Origin: an uncultured Opitutia bacterium
Lineage (GTDB): Bacteria; Verrucomicrobiota; Verrucomicrobiia; Opitutales; Opitutaceae
Assembly (NCBI GenBank): GCA_903862955.1
Contig: CAIPAH010000013.1
Span: 218,049-282,048 of the forward strand
Length of the DNA stretch: 64,000 bases
Direction: 5' to 3'
Shown here: in pieces, positions 35,387 through 44,146 of the stretch
How the letters are laid out: every line of letters starts with the position of its first letter
Position numbering within the stretch: the first letter of the stretch is position 1
Made by a program: the position numbers and the translations under genes
Notes under the pieces: model-generated
Told to the model about the DNA's origin: nothing
Database searches by the model: none
The model's input: the letters and a program-made list of their open reading frames with translations, nothing else

Positions 35387-37588
35387 ATGCCTAACGCCCT
35401 GGCGCAGGAGAAATCGCCCTACTTGCTGCAGCACGCGGACAATCCCGTGGCGTGGCTGCCGTGGGGCGAGGCGGCGTTTGCGCGGGCGCGGGCGGAGGAG
35501 AAACCGATCTTCCTGAGCATCGGCTACTCGACGTGTCACTGGTGCCACGTGATGGCGCACGAGTCGTTCGAGAACCCGGAAATCGCGGCGATCCTCAACG
35601 AGCATTTCATCGCCATCAAGGTGGACCGCGAAGAGCGGCCCGACGTGGACAAGGTTTACATGACCTACGTGCAGGCGATGTCGGGCCATGGCGGCTGGCC
35701 GCTGAGCGCGTGGCTGACGCCCGAGCTGAAGCCGTTTTACGGCGGCACGTATTTTCCGCCGGAGGACCGCTATGGCCGCGCGGGCTTTCCGGCGATCCTG
35801 CTCACAATCGCCCGCGGGTGGCGGGAGGAGCGCGCCAAGCTCGTCGCCGAGGGCGATCGCGTGATTGCGACGCTGCGGGAGCATTACGTCGGGAAGGCGC
35901 CGGAGGCGTCGGCGGACGACCTGACGATCGCCGGCGGCGCGGCGTTTGAGCAGGGGCTGAACTATTTCCACACGGCGTTCGACGCGGAGCACGGCGGCTT
36001 TGGCGGGGCGCCGAAGTTTCCGCGGGCGTCGAATCTCAACTTCCTCTTCCGCTGCGTGGCGGTGCAGGGCGTGAACAGCGAGGCGGTGCGGCTGGCGGCG
36101 GCGACGCTGAGCGGCATGGCGCGCGGCGGCATCCACGACCACGTGGGCGGCGGGTATCATCGCTACTCGGTGGACGCGGAGTGGTTCGTGCCGCACTTCG
36201 AGAAAATGCTCTACGACCAGGCGCAGATCGCGCTGAACGCGCTGGAGGCGCGGCAGGCGACCGGGGACGAACGCTTCGCGTGGATGGCGCGGGACATCAT
36301 TGACTACGTGCAGCGCGACCTGACGAGTCCCGGCGGTGGGTTTTACACGGCGGAGGATGCGGATAGCGCGCCGCCGGAGGCGGCGCGAGGTGACAATTAC
36401 CAAGTAGCAAGTGACAAGAAAACAGAGCACGTGGAGGGGGCGTTCTATGTTTGGAGCGCGGCGGAGCTGAGAGAGATTCTCGGGACGGACGCGGCGTTTT
36501 TTTCGGCACTGTTTGGGGTGCGCGAGGAAGGGAACGTTGAGGCGGCGCGGGATCCGCACGGGGAATTCACGGGGAAGAACATCCTCGCCCAGACACAGCC
36601 GTTGCTGGGCGTGGCGTCGCAGTTCGGGCTCACACCCGAGAAGGCGAATGAGCGCGTGCTCGCTTCACTGGAAAAACTACGTGTCGCGCGCGCCCGCCGG
36701 CTGCGTCCGCTGCTGGACGACAAGGTCATCACGGCGAACAACGGGTTCATGATCTCCGCGCTGGCCAAGGCGCATCAGGTGCTGGAACTGGGCCAGGAGA
36801 CCGACAAGGAAAAGTCAGCCGGCGGAACGCCGTATCTGACGGCTGCCATTCGCGCGGCGGAGTTTGTGCAGCGGGAGATTTTCGATGCTGGTCGCGGCGT
36901 GCTCTATCGCAGCTGGCGGGAGGGGCGCGGCGTGACGGAGGGGTTTGCCGAGGACTACGCCTACCTGATCCAAGGGCTGCTCGACTTGTATGAGGCGTCA
37001 TTTGAGCTGCGCTGGCTGCAGTGGGCCGGGCAGTTGCAGACGGCGATGGATGCGCGCTTCTGGGATGAAACTCGCGGGGGTTATTTCAATTCACGGGCGG
37101 AGGACACTGCGATCGTCCTACGACTGAAGGAAGACTACGACGGCGCCGAGCCGGCGCCGAGTTCGGTAGCGGCGAGCAATTTGCTGCGGCTGGCAGCGGT
37201 GTCGCACGACGAGGCGCTGCGGCAGCGGGGTTGGCGCACGATCGAGGCGTTTCGGTCGCAGTGGCGCGGCACGCCGCATGCGATGCCGGAGATGCTCTGC
37301 GCGATCGCGGCCGCGCTCGAGCCGCCGCGGCAGGTGGTGCTGGTGGGCGAACGCGGCCGCGAAGACTTTCAGGCGCTGGCGGCGGTGCTGGCGGAACGGC
37401 TTGGGCCGCGGCGGGCGTTGCTGGCGGTGACGGACGACGCGGACCGCCGCTGGTTTGCGGAGAGTAGCCCGTGGATGGCGGAGAGGCGTGCGGTGGACGG
37501 CCGGGCGACGGCGTATGTCTGCGAGGATTTTGCCTGCCAGGCGCCGGTGACGGACGCCTCAGCGCTGCGGCGCCTGTTGTGGGGGTAG
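35387..37588 (+). CDS. yyaL: YyaL/SSP411-type thioredoxin-domain protein
   Basis: 733 residues. The N-terminal 160 residues are a DUF255 thioredoxin-like domain with C50-H-W-C53 inside [20 protein letters not shown]. It is followed by an (alpha/alpha) barrel-like region with [32 protein letters not shown] and [15 protein letters not shown]. The biochemical role of this widespread family is not established. Odd feature: residues 334-348 ([15 protein letters not shown]) are encoded by an AT-rich stretch unlike the rest of the gene, placed between the family motifs EDADSAPPE and [12 protein letters not shown]. The reading frame is intact. ATG at 35387 fits the usual [20 protein letters not shown] start. 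Confidence 0.9.
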   Translation: MPNALAQEKSPYLLQHADNPVAWLPWGEAAFARARAEEKPIFLSIGYSTCHWCHVMAHESFENPEIAAILNEHFIAIKVDREERPDVDKVYMTYVQAMSGHGGWPLSAWLTPELKPFYGGTYFPPEDRYGRAGFPAILLTIARGWREERAKLVAEGDRVIATLREHYVGKAPEASADDLTIAGGAAFEQGLNYFHTAFDAEHGGFGGAPKFPRASNLNFLFRCVAVQGVNSEAVRLAAATLSGMARGGIHDHVGGGYHRYSVDAEWFVPHFEKMLYDQAQIALNALEARQATGDERFAWMARDIIDYVQRDLTSPGGGFYTAEDADSAPPEAARGDNYQVASDKKTEHVEGAFYVWSAAELREILGTDAAFFSALFGVREEGNVEAARDPHGEFTGKNILAQTQPLLGVASQFGLTPEKANERVLASLEKLRVARARRLRPLLDDKVITANNGFMISALAKAHQVLELGQETDKEKSAGGTPYLTAAIRAAEFVQREIFDAGRGVLYRSWREGRGVTEGFAEDYAYLIQGLLDLYEASFELRWLQWAGQLQTAMDARFWDETRGGYFNSRAEDTAIVLRLKEDYDGAEPAPSSVAASNLLRLAAVSHDEALRQRGWRTIEAFRSQWRGTPHAMPEMLCAIAAALEPPRQVVLVGERGREDFQALAAVLAERLGPRRALLAVTDDADRRWFAESSPWMAERRAVDGRATAYVCEDFACQAPVTDASALRRLLWG
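36388..36429. repeat. AT-rich intergenic-type repeat inserted in-frame in yyaL
   Basis: The bases around 36390-36419 (gtgacaattaccaagtagca and on) contain the direct repeat gtgaca...gtgacaag and are far lower in GC than the flanking coding sequence. The insert is in frame and encodes a 15-residue polar loop. It looks like a dispersed repeat captured by a gene; boundaries are approximate. Confidence 0.5.
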
Positions 37589-37655
37589 TCCTTTGGTGCA
37601 ATGCGCCGCTTTCCACGTTGCGCTGCGGCGGGACGGCGGCACACGCTGCGGGCCC

Positions 37656-38231
37656 GTGAAGATCCTCACCGTCGAAGATGATGCCGTGTCCCGCGCCGTG
37701 CTGCGCCAGGCGTTGCGCAAACTGGGTCACGAAGTCGTCGAGGTGGCCAACGGCGAGGCGGCTTGGAAGCTCCTGGCGAAGGAACCGGTCCGGGTCGTGG
37801 TGAGCGACTGGGCCATGCCGCAGATGGACGGGCTCGAGCTTTGCCGGCGCATCCGGAAGGCGGCGGGAACGGAATACACGTATTTTATCCTCCTGTCGGC
37901 GCGCGATGCCACGAGTGAGAACCAGCAGGCGGCGGCGGACGCGGGCGTGGATGACTTCCTGACGAAGCCGATGAATTTCGACGAACTCTGGAACCGGCTG
38001 CGGGTGGCCGAGCGGATCCTGCGTTACGCGACGCAGGTCCGCCAGCTGGAGGAGATGATGCCGATCTGCTCCTACTGCAAAAAGATCCGCGACGACCAAA
38101 ATTACTGGCAGCAGATCGAGGGCTACATCAACGAGCGCACCGGCAGTGAATTCAGCCACTCGATCTGTCCGGATTGTTACCAGCGCGTGGTGATCCCGGA
38201 GCTGAACAAGCTCAAGCAAACGTCGAAATGA
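37656..38231 (+). CDS. Response regulator with C-terminal Cys-pair domain
   Basis: 191 residues from GTG 37656 (VKILTVEDDAVSRAVLRQAL), the only start giving a normal receiver N-terminus. Receiver domain at 1-120 with phospho-acceptor D51 in VVSDWAMPQMDG and the conserved Lys in FLTKPMNF. A short coiled region leads to a C-terminal segment with two Cys pairs, C-x2-C in MPICSYCKKIRDDQNYWQ and C-x2-C in SICPDCYQRV, likely binding zinc. No DNA-binding or enzymatic output domain is recognised, so it may signal through protein contacts. Its stop overlaps the slyX start. Confidence 0.85.
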   Translation: MKILTVEDDAVSRAVLRQALRKLGHEVVEVANGEAAWKLLAKEPVRVVVSDWAMPQMDGLELCRRIRKAAGTEYTYFILLSARDATSENQQAAADAGVDDFLTKPMNFDELWNRLRVAERILRYATQVRQLEEMMPICSYCKKIRDDQNYWQQIEGYINERTGSEFSHSICPDCYQRVVIPELNKLKQTSK

Positions 38232-38431
38232 ACGAACGCATCCAGCGGCTGGAGGAGAAGGTCGCCTACCTCGAACGGCACGTCACCGAGCAGGACAAGG
38301 CGATGCTGGAGCAGGTCGAGGTGGTGGCGCGATTGCGGCAGGAGTTGCGCGCCCTGCGGGACCGGCTGGCCGGCTCGGGCAACGCGGAGGGTGGCGAGGA
38401 GCCGAAGGACGAACGTCCCCCGCACTACTGA
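38228..38431 (+). CDS. slyX: SlyX-like protein
   Basis: 67 residues starting at ATG 38228, overlapping the preceding stop in an ATGA. Nearly the whole chain is one coiled coil (ERIQRLEEKVAYLERHVTEQ, LRQELRALRDRL) ending in P-H-Y, the usual SlyX layout. Function of the family is unknown. Translational coupling to a response regulator is the only context. Convergent with the beta-helix gene; a REP doublet fills the gap. Confidence 0.8.
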   Translation: MNERIQRLEEKVAYLERHVTEQDKAMLEQVEVVARLRQELRALRDRLAGSGNAEGGEEPKDERPPHY

Positions 38432-38460
38432 GGGCCTGTCGGGCGTAGAGCCTCGGTGAT

Positions 38461-38560
38461 GGTCCGTTTTGAATGTAGATTCGCACTGTAGGAGCGGCTT
38501 TACGCCGCGATGCTCATCTCCAATCGTGGGATAAACCCGCTCCTACATTTTAACCGGACC
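38461..38560. repeat. REP doublet (REPIN-like)
   Basis: REP units at 38487-38510 (tgtaggagcggctttacgcc...) and, inverted, 38524-38547 (minus strand tgtaggagcgggtttatccc...). The outer flanks ggtccg (38461-38466) and cggacc (38555-38560) add further pairing, so the whole 100 bases could fold into one long stem. It lies between the convergent slyX and beta-helix genes. The stem changes gcggc/gccgc versus gcggg/cccrc between units are compensatory, which means the hairpin, not the sequence, is conserved. Confidence 0.87.
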
Positions 38561-38587
38561 AATACCCCTGCTTTGGCCAGGACGCGG

Positions 38588-40150
38588 TCAGCTCAACTCG
38601 ATGGTGCCGACGGCGCTGATACGGTGGGGGAGCTGCTCGAGTCGCGTGCAGACGCGGCCGTTGATGGAGATGTGTTCCAGCCGCAGCTGGCCAATACCGG
38701 TGGCGGGGCCACCTTCGGCGATGAGGACAGCGTCAGGCCGCGGTTCGCCGTGGAAGGTGAGGTTGACCAGCTCAAGGCGGTCGATCCCGGGCTTCTGGGC
38801 GTCGAGCAGCGACGCCAGGCGCGGCGCGTCGTCGAAGGCGCAATTTATCGCGCGGATCGTGCCGTAGCGAGCCGGCGCGCCGGCGGCGGTGGGCTGGAGC
38901 GGGTGAATCAGCAGCGTGGTGTAGATCATCCCCACGAAGTCGCAGTCCTCGAAGGTGAAGTCGCCCTGGTCGTGCGCCGCGAAGAATCCCAGCCGCACGG
39001 CGCTGGCGCGCAGGTTCCAGCCGAGCATCCGGCGGATTACGTGGTTCTCCGAGGAACGCGTGTCGAAGGCGCCGAGGTAGTGGCCGGAGGCGAAGCAATC
39101 GTCGTTGGCCGCGACGAGGCAGTCCTCGACCAACACACGGCGGCAGCTACCGGTGTTGATGCCGTCGGCGTATTCGGGGGTGCACGCGGGGGGCGTGAGA
39201 ATCTTGATGTGGCGCAATGTGAGGTCGTCGCAGCCGCGGCAGTTGACGTTGAAGTTGCGGCCGTTGCGGATTACGAGCCCGTCCACGAGCACGCGGCGCG
39301 AACCGGTGATGAAGAGCGGGGACTGCGTGAGCCACGGGCAGAGCTCGTTGGCGGTGTAGTAGTCGACGATGCCGTGGGAATAGAGATTCCCGCCATGGAC
39401 GTAGTGCTCGTAGGCCTGCTGGTCGATGCAGCCGCGGCCGAGCAGGGCGACGTCCTCGCAATCCTGCAGCCAAAGCCCGTGGCGATGCTCGTTCTCGCCG
39501 TGGGCACTGGGCCGGACTTTCAGGCAGCAGCCGGGGGAGAGGTAGATCTGAAAATGACGGCCACCCTTCACGTGCAACTGGGTGATGAGGTAGGTGCCCG
39601 GCGGCACGAGCAGCGTCCGGTGGGTGCCGTTCACGGCGGCGAAGGCGCGGTGGAAATTCTCCGTCTGGTCGACGCGGCCGGTTGCGTCGGTGAGGAAGGA
39701 CGACGCGTCGAGCACGTTGGCGTCGCCGGGCGCGGGGCGTATTTCTTCCGGAGTCTCCACGACGAGCATGAGCGGAGGCAGCTCGTTGATGCGGACGATA
39801 AAGTGGCGGGGTCCGCGCGTGCCGGTCTGGAAAGTCAGCGTTTGTCCGGCGATGTGGCCGGCGAGTTTGCGGCGGAGCGGATGAATGCGAAACGCGCGGA
39901 TCGGTTCACCGGCGTCGATGGCGAGGGTCACGTCGCCGGCGGCGGCGAAGTGCGCGTAGTGCAGGTGCATGGCCGCCGGATCGTAGATGTGGCAATAATC
40001 GGGCAGCTGCTGGTATTCGGCGGCGCGGCGGGCGCGGGCGGCGGCGTCCATCGGCGGCGTCTCCACGACGGCGACGGGCTGGCCGTTGGCGTGAAGGCGG
40101 AACGTCCGGCTGACCGCGTCGCCGGCGATGAAATGGTCCTCGATCGTCAC
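38588..40150 (-). CDS. Right-handed parallel beta-helix protein (GH28/pectate-lyase-like)
   Basis: 520 residues if started at GTG 40150 (VTIEDHFIAGDAVSRTF); the open frame extends to 40222, but that part is Arg/Ser low-complexity and overlaps the upstream gene. An N-terminal beta-sandwich (about 1-140) is followed by beta-helix turns from about 170: VPPGTYLITQLHVKGG, GLWLQDCEDVALLGRG, SRRVLVDGLVIRNGRNFNVNCRGCDDLTL and DGINTGSCRRVLVEDCLVAANDDCFAS. The DGINTGSC...NDDC pattern is like the GH28 polygalacturonase active-site region. No signal peptide with this start, so location is unclear. Probably a polysaccharide-degrading enzyme of unknown specificity. Confidence 0.72.
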   Translation of the reverse strand: MTIEDHFIAGDAVSRTFRLHANGQPVAVVETPPMDAAARARRAAEYQQLPDYCHIYDPAAMHLHYAHFAAAGDVTLAIDAGEPIRAFRIHPLRRKLAGHIAGQTLTFQTGTRGPRHFIVRINELPPLMLVVETPEEIRPAPGDANVLDASSFLTDATGRVDQTENFHRAFAAVNGTHRTLLVPPGTYLITQLHVKGGRHFQIYLSPGCCLKVRPSAHGENEHRHGLWLQDCEDVALLGRGCIDQQAYEHYVHGGNLYSHGIVDYYTANELCPWLTQSPLFITGSRRVLVDGLVIRNGRNFNVNCRGCDDLTLRHIKILTPPACTPEYADGINTGSCRRVLVEDCLVAANDDCFASGHYLGAFDTRSSENHVIRRMLGWNLRASAVRLGFFAAHDQGDFTFEDCDFVGMIYTTLLIHPLQPTAAGAPARYGTIRAINCAFDDAPRLASLLDAQKPGIDRLELVNLTFHGEPRPDAVLIAEGGPATGIGQLRLEHISINGRVCTRLEQLPHRISAVGTIELS

Positions 40151-40181
40151 GTGGGGGCCGCGCGCGGTCGGCGCGGTCGGA

Positions 40182-41567
40182 CTAGAACGTGGCCGTGACC
40201 TCGAGCTGGTGCTCCGGGGCAAGGCTCTGGCTGCCGAGGGCGCCGCACTCGATTTCGTCGTTCTTGAAGAGCTTGAACTTCACCGCGGTGGCGGCGTCGT
40301 TGGTTTCCCAACGCCACTTGCCGATCGAGACGAATTGGAGCGGCACGCCCTTGTCCCAGCTGAGGCCCGGGCCCTCGCCGCGAATGAAGAGCCGGTTGCC
40401 GATGCCGATGTAGGCGGTGACGAGCAGGCGCGTGGCGCGGTCGGACGAGATGACGTTCTCGCCGATTTCGATGCCCTCCCGTGAGGACGCTTCGGCGGAT
40501 GCGGTCTGGTCGAATTCCGCGGCGGGTGGGGACTTTTTCGCGGACGATTCCTCGGGCGCGGCCTCCGGCGCGGGAGTATCGGCGGGCGCAGCAGGCGCGG
40601 TCGCGGCGGTGGCCTCGTGGGTGAAAGGGGCGTCGGCGGTGGGCTCGGGCTTGGGTTTGCGCGGGGCGCGTTTGCGGACCGGTTTGGGCGCCTCAGCGTC
40701 CGCGGTCGCGTCGGCGGTCGGAACCTCCGGGGCGGTCGACGCCGGGGCGGGCACTTCGGCGGGGACGGCGGGAACCGCGGGCGTTGCCTCCAGGGCCGGG
40801 GCAGGGGCGGTGGAAATGAGGTGTCCCCCAAAGGGCGGCGCGGTGAGTTCCATCGGCGGCGGGGGCGTGCGGACAGGTTCCGCGGCGGCGGCGGCCACGG
40901 TCATCGGCGGCCGGGAAGCGAAGGTCGCGGTCACCTTGGTGTCGATTTGGGCCAGGGCCGCCGTGGTGGCGGCGGTGAGCGCCTCGGGGGCCATGGCGAG
41001 CGCGGCTTGGGCGGCGGCGAGGTGTTTTTGTGCGGCAGCTTCGAGCTTCGCGAGCTCGCGGACGGCTTGCTCGACCTTGGCGGCGAGGGCCTCGAGGCGT
41101 TCGCTCTCGGCGGCGCGCAGGCGGGCGAGTTCCTGCTTCAACTCGTTGCGCTCGTCGGTCTGCGCGGTGGTGAGAAGCGATTCGAACTCGCTGATCTTGT
41201 CCTGGAACTTGCCGGGCAGTTGTTCGGCGAGCTGGAGGTTCTTTTGCGCGAGCTCGGCGATGGTGTGCTGGCCGGAGGCGGCGATGCTGATCTGCTCGGC
41301 GGAGGTGGCGACGGTGCTGGCGAGGGCCTCGAGCGCGCGCTGGCGGTCGTCGAGGGCCTCGTTCTTCTCGCGCTCGTAATGGATGACGAGCGGCATGGTG
41401 CCGAGGATCGCGCCGACGATGACGCAGGCGACGACGCCGAAAATGGCGGCGGCGGAGAGGGGTCCGGGACTGCGGTTGGCAATATACCACGCCGTGAAGA
41501 GCAAGGCGGCGTCAGTGAGGAAAAAGATCCACTTGGGGAGCTGGGGAGTCGGGGAGGAAGGCGTCAT
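40182..41567 (-). CDS. Hypothetical membrane-anchored coiled-coil protein
   Basis: 461 residues. Two N-terminal membrane helices (about 14-30 and 37-62) are followed by a long coiled coil (about 65-200, Glu/Ala/Leu-rich), a 170-residue Pro/Ala linker with a basic patch (KPVRKRAPRKPKPEP), and a compact C-terminal beta domain of about 95 residues (LLVTAYIGIGNRLFIRGEGPGLSW, VSIGKWRWETND). The final domain looks like a conserved beta-sandwich module found in related genomes. The architecture suggests a cell-envelope spacer protein. Function unknown. Confidence 0.7.
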   Translation of the reverse strand: MTPSSPTPQLPKWIFFLTDAALLFTAWYIANRSPGPLSAAAIFGVVACVIVGAILGTMPLVIHYEREKNEALDDRQRALEALASTVATSAEQISIAASGQHTIAELAQKNLQLAEQLPGKFQDKISEFESLLTTAQTDERNELKQELARLRAAESERLEALAAKVEQAVRELAKLEAAAQKHLAAAQAALAMAPEALTAATTAALAQIDTKVTATFASRPPMTVAAAAAEPVRTPPPPMELTAPPFGGHLISTAPAPALEATPAVPAVPAEVPAPASTAPEVPTADATADAEAPKPVRKRAPRKPKPEPTADAPFTHEATAATAPAAPADTPAPEAAPEESSAKKSPPAAEFDQTASAEASSREGIEIGENVISSDRATRLLVTAYIGIGNRLFIRGEGPGLSWDKGVPLQFVSIGKWRWETNDAATAVKFKLFKNDEIECGALGSQSLAPEHQLEVTATF

Positions 41568-41676
41568 GGGGCAGCGCGGCCGCGTGAACGTGTGTGCGGC
41601 GCGGGCGAAATTTTTTCAACCACCGATTGCACGCCGGCCCGCGCGTTTGGAGTTTCCATCGGGCGCGGAGCCTGCC

Positions 41677-41976
41677 ATGACCGGGGGCACGTCCATGGAT
41701 CTGGCCCATTTTCTACGGATCGAGCGGGAGCAGCCGGGCGGGTCGCGGCACTATGTCGTGCACCTGTGTGACCCGCGCTTTTCGCTCGAACTCACGCCCG
41801 ACGGGGCGGCGCCGGACCAGATCGGGCAGGGCGTGATCAAGCGCGTCTGCCTGCCGAATTCGTGTGCGGGCGATTACCACAAATACAGCAAGCTGCTGGA
41901 CGCCGCGCAGGATTTCTTCGCGCAGTCCTTCGGCGTACCGGCGAGCAAGGGCGAGACGCGGCGGTTCAACACCTAG
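41677..41976 (+). CDS. Hypothetical small soluble protein
   Basis: 99 residues from ATG 41677 (GGAG eight bases upstream), or 93 from ATG 41695. A compact mixed chain with two Cys (HLCDPRF, VCLPNSC) and an amphipathic C-terminal helix (YSKLLDAAQDFFAQSFGVP). No known domain is recognised. It reads as a genuine gene because codon usage matches its neighbours and it ends just before an inverted repeat placed between convergent genes. Confidence 0.55.
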   Translation: MTGGTSMDLAHFLRIEREQPGGSRHYVVHLCDPRFSLELTPDGAAPDQIGQGVIKRVCLPNSCAGDYHKYSKLLDAAQDFFAQSFGVPASKGETRRFNT

Positions 41977-41988
41977 AAGGCAAATCCA

Positions 41989-42052
41989 TGTCTCGCGACG
42001 ACCGCGACGACGGATCAGCCTGTTTTCTGGTCGTCGCGCCCGTCGCGAGACA
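41989..42052. terminator. Inverted repeat between convergent genes
   Basis: Arms of 22 bases at 41989-42010 (tgtctcgcgacgaccgcgac...) and 42031-42052, two mismatches, loop of 20 bases. It lies between the stop of the small soluble protein gene (41976) and that of the amidase (42061), so it may terminate both. Related single arms occur at 42991-43023 and, more divergent, near 20980-21010. Confidence 0.65.
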
Positions 42053-42060
42053 GAATGCAG

Positions 42061-42546
42061 TTACATCGCCTGACTGAATTTGTTTCCAAGGACAGCGTAC
42101 AGGCGGGTCCATTCGACTGGGTTGAGGTCGTCTTTGCGGCCGGGGGCGACCTGGCGGTGGTCGGTCATCCAGTCGAGGCTCCAGTGGTGTTGCCGCCAGC
42201 GGGGAGCGAGCCACTCGAGCGCGGAGGCGAGCTGGGCGTCGGTGAGCGGTGCCGCGTAGGTGTCGCCGGCGAACGACAGGCCGAGCAGGAAGGCGTTGCA
42301 GCCCGGGCGGCCGCGGAACGACGACACGCCGGCGTGCCAGGCGACCTTCTCGTCCGGCACGAGCGTGCAGCGCGTGCCGTCGGGCGCGATGAGGCAGTGG
42401 TAGCTGACCTTCCGCGCGGGGTCGGTCATGAGCGCGATGGTCTCGTCGAAGGAAATGACGCTGTGATGGAAGACCACGCCGAGCCGCTCATGCGGAACGG
42501 AGCCGTCGCAATTGGGCGAGAGGCGGGTGATTTCGGCGAATGGCAT
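42061..42546 (-). CDS. N-acetylmuramoyl-L-alanine amidase (AmpD/PGRP fold)
   Basis: 161 residues from ATG 42546. Amidase_2 domain with zinc-ligand candidates H27/H28 in VVFHHSVISFDE and the His and Asp of WMTDHRQVAPGRKDDL near the C-terminus, as in AmpD. SYHCLIAPDGTRCTLVPDEK and AWHAGVSSFRGRPGCNAFLLG are family motifs. Cleaves the amide bond between MurNAc and the stem peptide. No signal peptide, so it is probably a cytoplasmic AmpD-type recycling enzyme. A four-helix membrane protein gene ends 18 bases upstream. Confidence 0.85.
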   Translation of the reverse strand: MPFAEITRLSPNCDGSVPHERLGVVFHHSVISFDETIALMTDPARKVSYHCLIAPDGTRCTLVPDEKVAWHAGVSSFRGRPGCNAFLLGLSFAGDTYAAPLTDAQLASALEWLAPRWRQHHWSLDWMTDHRQVAPGRKDDLNPVEWTRLYAVLGNKFSQAM

Positions 42547-42563
42547 CGAGGAGGGGCGCCGCG

Positions 42564-42932
42564 CTACATCCGGCGCCACGCGAGGCCGATGAGGGAGACG
42601 AGGAGGCCGATGCGAATGGCGCCCTCGAACGTGAGGATGACGAGGACCCACTTGATGCTGGTGTTGCGGCGGAACGAGTAGCCGAGAGCGGAGACGGCGA
42701 GAAAGCAGATGGCGTGGATGCGGCTGAAGCGGGTCGCCAGCAGGGTGAGCATCCAGAACCAGTAGGCGAAGAGGACGACGCTCCAACAGAAGGCGATGCC
42801 CTCGCGCAGGCCGAGTTGACGCGGGTCGCCGTTGCGCGCGATCTGCCGGATGCCGAGGTAGCGCTCGCTGACGACGAGCTGCCAGACCTCGAAGCCGAGG
42901 AAGAGTGCTGCGACGATGATCAGCCGAACCAT
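42564..42932 (-). CDS. Hypothetical membrane protein
   Basis: 122 residues with four probable helices (about 3-20, 45-65, 70-85, 93-117). Short basic loops (RRNTSIKW, TRFSRIH) suggest cytoplasmic sides. No family recognised. Its stop lies 17 bases before the amidase start, so the two are probably co-transcribed, which hints at an envelope role. Confidence 0.55.
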   Translation of the reverse strand: MVRLIIVAALFLGFEVWQLVVSERYLGIRQIARNGDPRQLGLREGIAFCWSVVLFAYWFWMLTLLATRFSRIHAICFLAVSALGYSFRRNTSIKWVLVILTFEGAIRIGLLVSLIGLAWRRM

Positions 42933-42939
42933 GCCGGAG

Positions 42940-43023
42940 GCTCACGCAAAGGCGCGAAGCCGCCAAGGAAAAGCGGGCTGGTGGTCGGAGGTGTCTCGCG
43001 ACGACAAACCACGACCGCGACGG
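42940..43023. repeat. Composite of two half repeats
   Basis: Two single arms of other hairpin families lie side by side here: 'ctcacgcaaaggcgcgaagccgcc'-type sequence at about 42940-42970 (as at 35303-35374) and 'gtgtctcgcgacgacaaaccacg'-type at 42991-43013 (as at 41989-42052). Neither has its inverted partner. This fills the 140-base gap between an aldo/keto reductase gene and a membrane protein gene, both on the minus strand. Confidence 0.55.
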
Positions 43024-43072
43024 AGGATATCGGGGGGAGCCTCGACCCACGGGGCCGGCCTTCCCATGCCAT

Positions 43073-44062
43073 TTACTTGCCGGCGTACCAGAAGGCGCGG
43101 CGCCAGTTGTGGCGGTGGAGTTTGGTGACGAGCTCCGGCGCGAGATCGGGCAGGTCGCTGGCGCCGCAGTTGGCCTCGGCTTGGGCGACGTTGCGGATGC
43201 CGGGGATCACCGTCGAGACGGCGGGATGCGCGAGGACGAACTTGAGCGCGGCCTGCGCCATGGTCAGGCCGGTGCTGGCGATGTCCTGGCGGATGCCCTC
43301 GGCGCGCTTGACGGAGCGCTCGAGCCGGTCGCCGGCAAAATAGACGCCGCGAAAATCACCGGAGGCGAACTCGGTGTCCTTGTTGAATTTTCCCGTGAGC
43401 ACGCCCTCGTCGAAGACGACGCGCACGATGATGGCGACGCCGCACTCCTTCGCGACGTCGAGCAACTCGGCGGCGGGCTCCTGCTCGAAGAGGTTGTAGA
43501 TCACCTGCACGGCATCGACCCAGCCGCCGCGCATGAGGTCGATCACGCTGTTCTGGTCGTGCTCGGGCGTGGAAACGCCGATGAGGCCGAGGAGGCCCTC
43601 GCGTTGGAGTTGGCGAAGCAGCTTGAAGGGTGTCGGGTTGCGGTTCCACGCGCGCGTCCACGTGTGCAGCTGGAGCAGGTCGAGGCGGCTGGTGCCGAGA
43701 TTCGCGCAGCGCTCGGCGACGTTGGCGCGGACGTAGGTCTCGGGGTAGCGCGCATCCGCGAGGTCGTAGGGTGTTGGCGGCCAGCTGCCGGGACCGGGCG
43801 GGGTTTTGGTGGCGACGAAGACCCGGTCCTTTTTGCCCGCGGCGGCGCGCTCGCGGAGGACCTGGGCGATGAGCTTCTCGCTGCGGCCGTTGCCGTAGCC
43901 GGCGGCGGTGTCGATGAAGTTGCAGCCGAGATCGAGGGCGCGGTTGAGCGCGGCGACGGAGTCGGAGTCCGCCTGCTTGCCCCAGCCGCCGCCAATGGCC
44001 CAGGCGCCGAAGCCGATTTCCGAGCAGTTGAATCCGTGTTTGCCGAAGGGCCGGTTTTTCAT
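43073..44062 (-). CDS. Aldo/keto reductase
   Basis: 329 residues, normal length. TIM-barrel AKR with D51 and Y56 in FIDTAAGYGNGRSE, Lys near 87 in VFVATKTPPG and His near 133 in LLQLHTWTRAW. Reduces carbonyls with NADPH; substrate unknown. The sequence EVGFGAW-type start and STVIPGIRNVAQAEAN end are typical of sugar- and polyol-related AKRs of the YhdN/MocA-associated kind. It is unrelated in sequence detail to the AKR domain of the fusion protein at 1-1752. Confidence 0.92.
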   Translation of the reverse strand: MKNRPFGKHGFNCSEIGFGAWAIGGGWGKQADSDSVAALNRALDLGCNFIDTAAGYGNGRSEKLIAQVLRERAAAGKKDRVFVATKTPPGPGSWPPTPYDLADARYPETYVRANVAERCANLGTSRLDLLQLHTWTRAWNRNPTPFKLLRQLQREGLLGLIGVSTPEHDQNSVIDLMRGGWVDAVQVIYNLFEQEPAAELLDVAKECGVAIIVRVVFDEGVLTGKFNKDTEFASGDFRGVYFAGDRLERSVKRAEGIRQDIASTGLTMAQAALKFVLAHPAVSTVIPGIRNVAQAEANCGASDLPDLAPELVTKLHRHNWRRAFWYAGK

Positions 44063-44146
44063 GGTGGACCGGTCATATACCGCGAAGAACCCCGAGGTCG
44101 CAAAGTGATTCTTTGCGGAGGAGGCGACTTCGGCGTCGGCGAGGGG

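Noticed and set aside
30116..38560. CRISPR repeats
   Set aside because: The repeated units are inverted, occur in pairs only and have no regular spacers; they are REP doublets.
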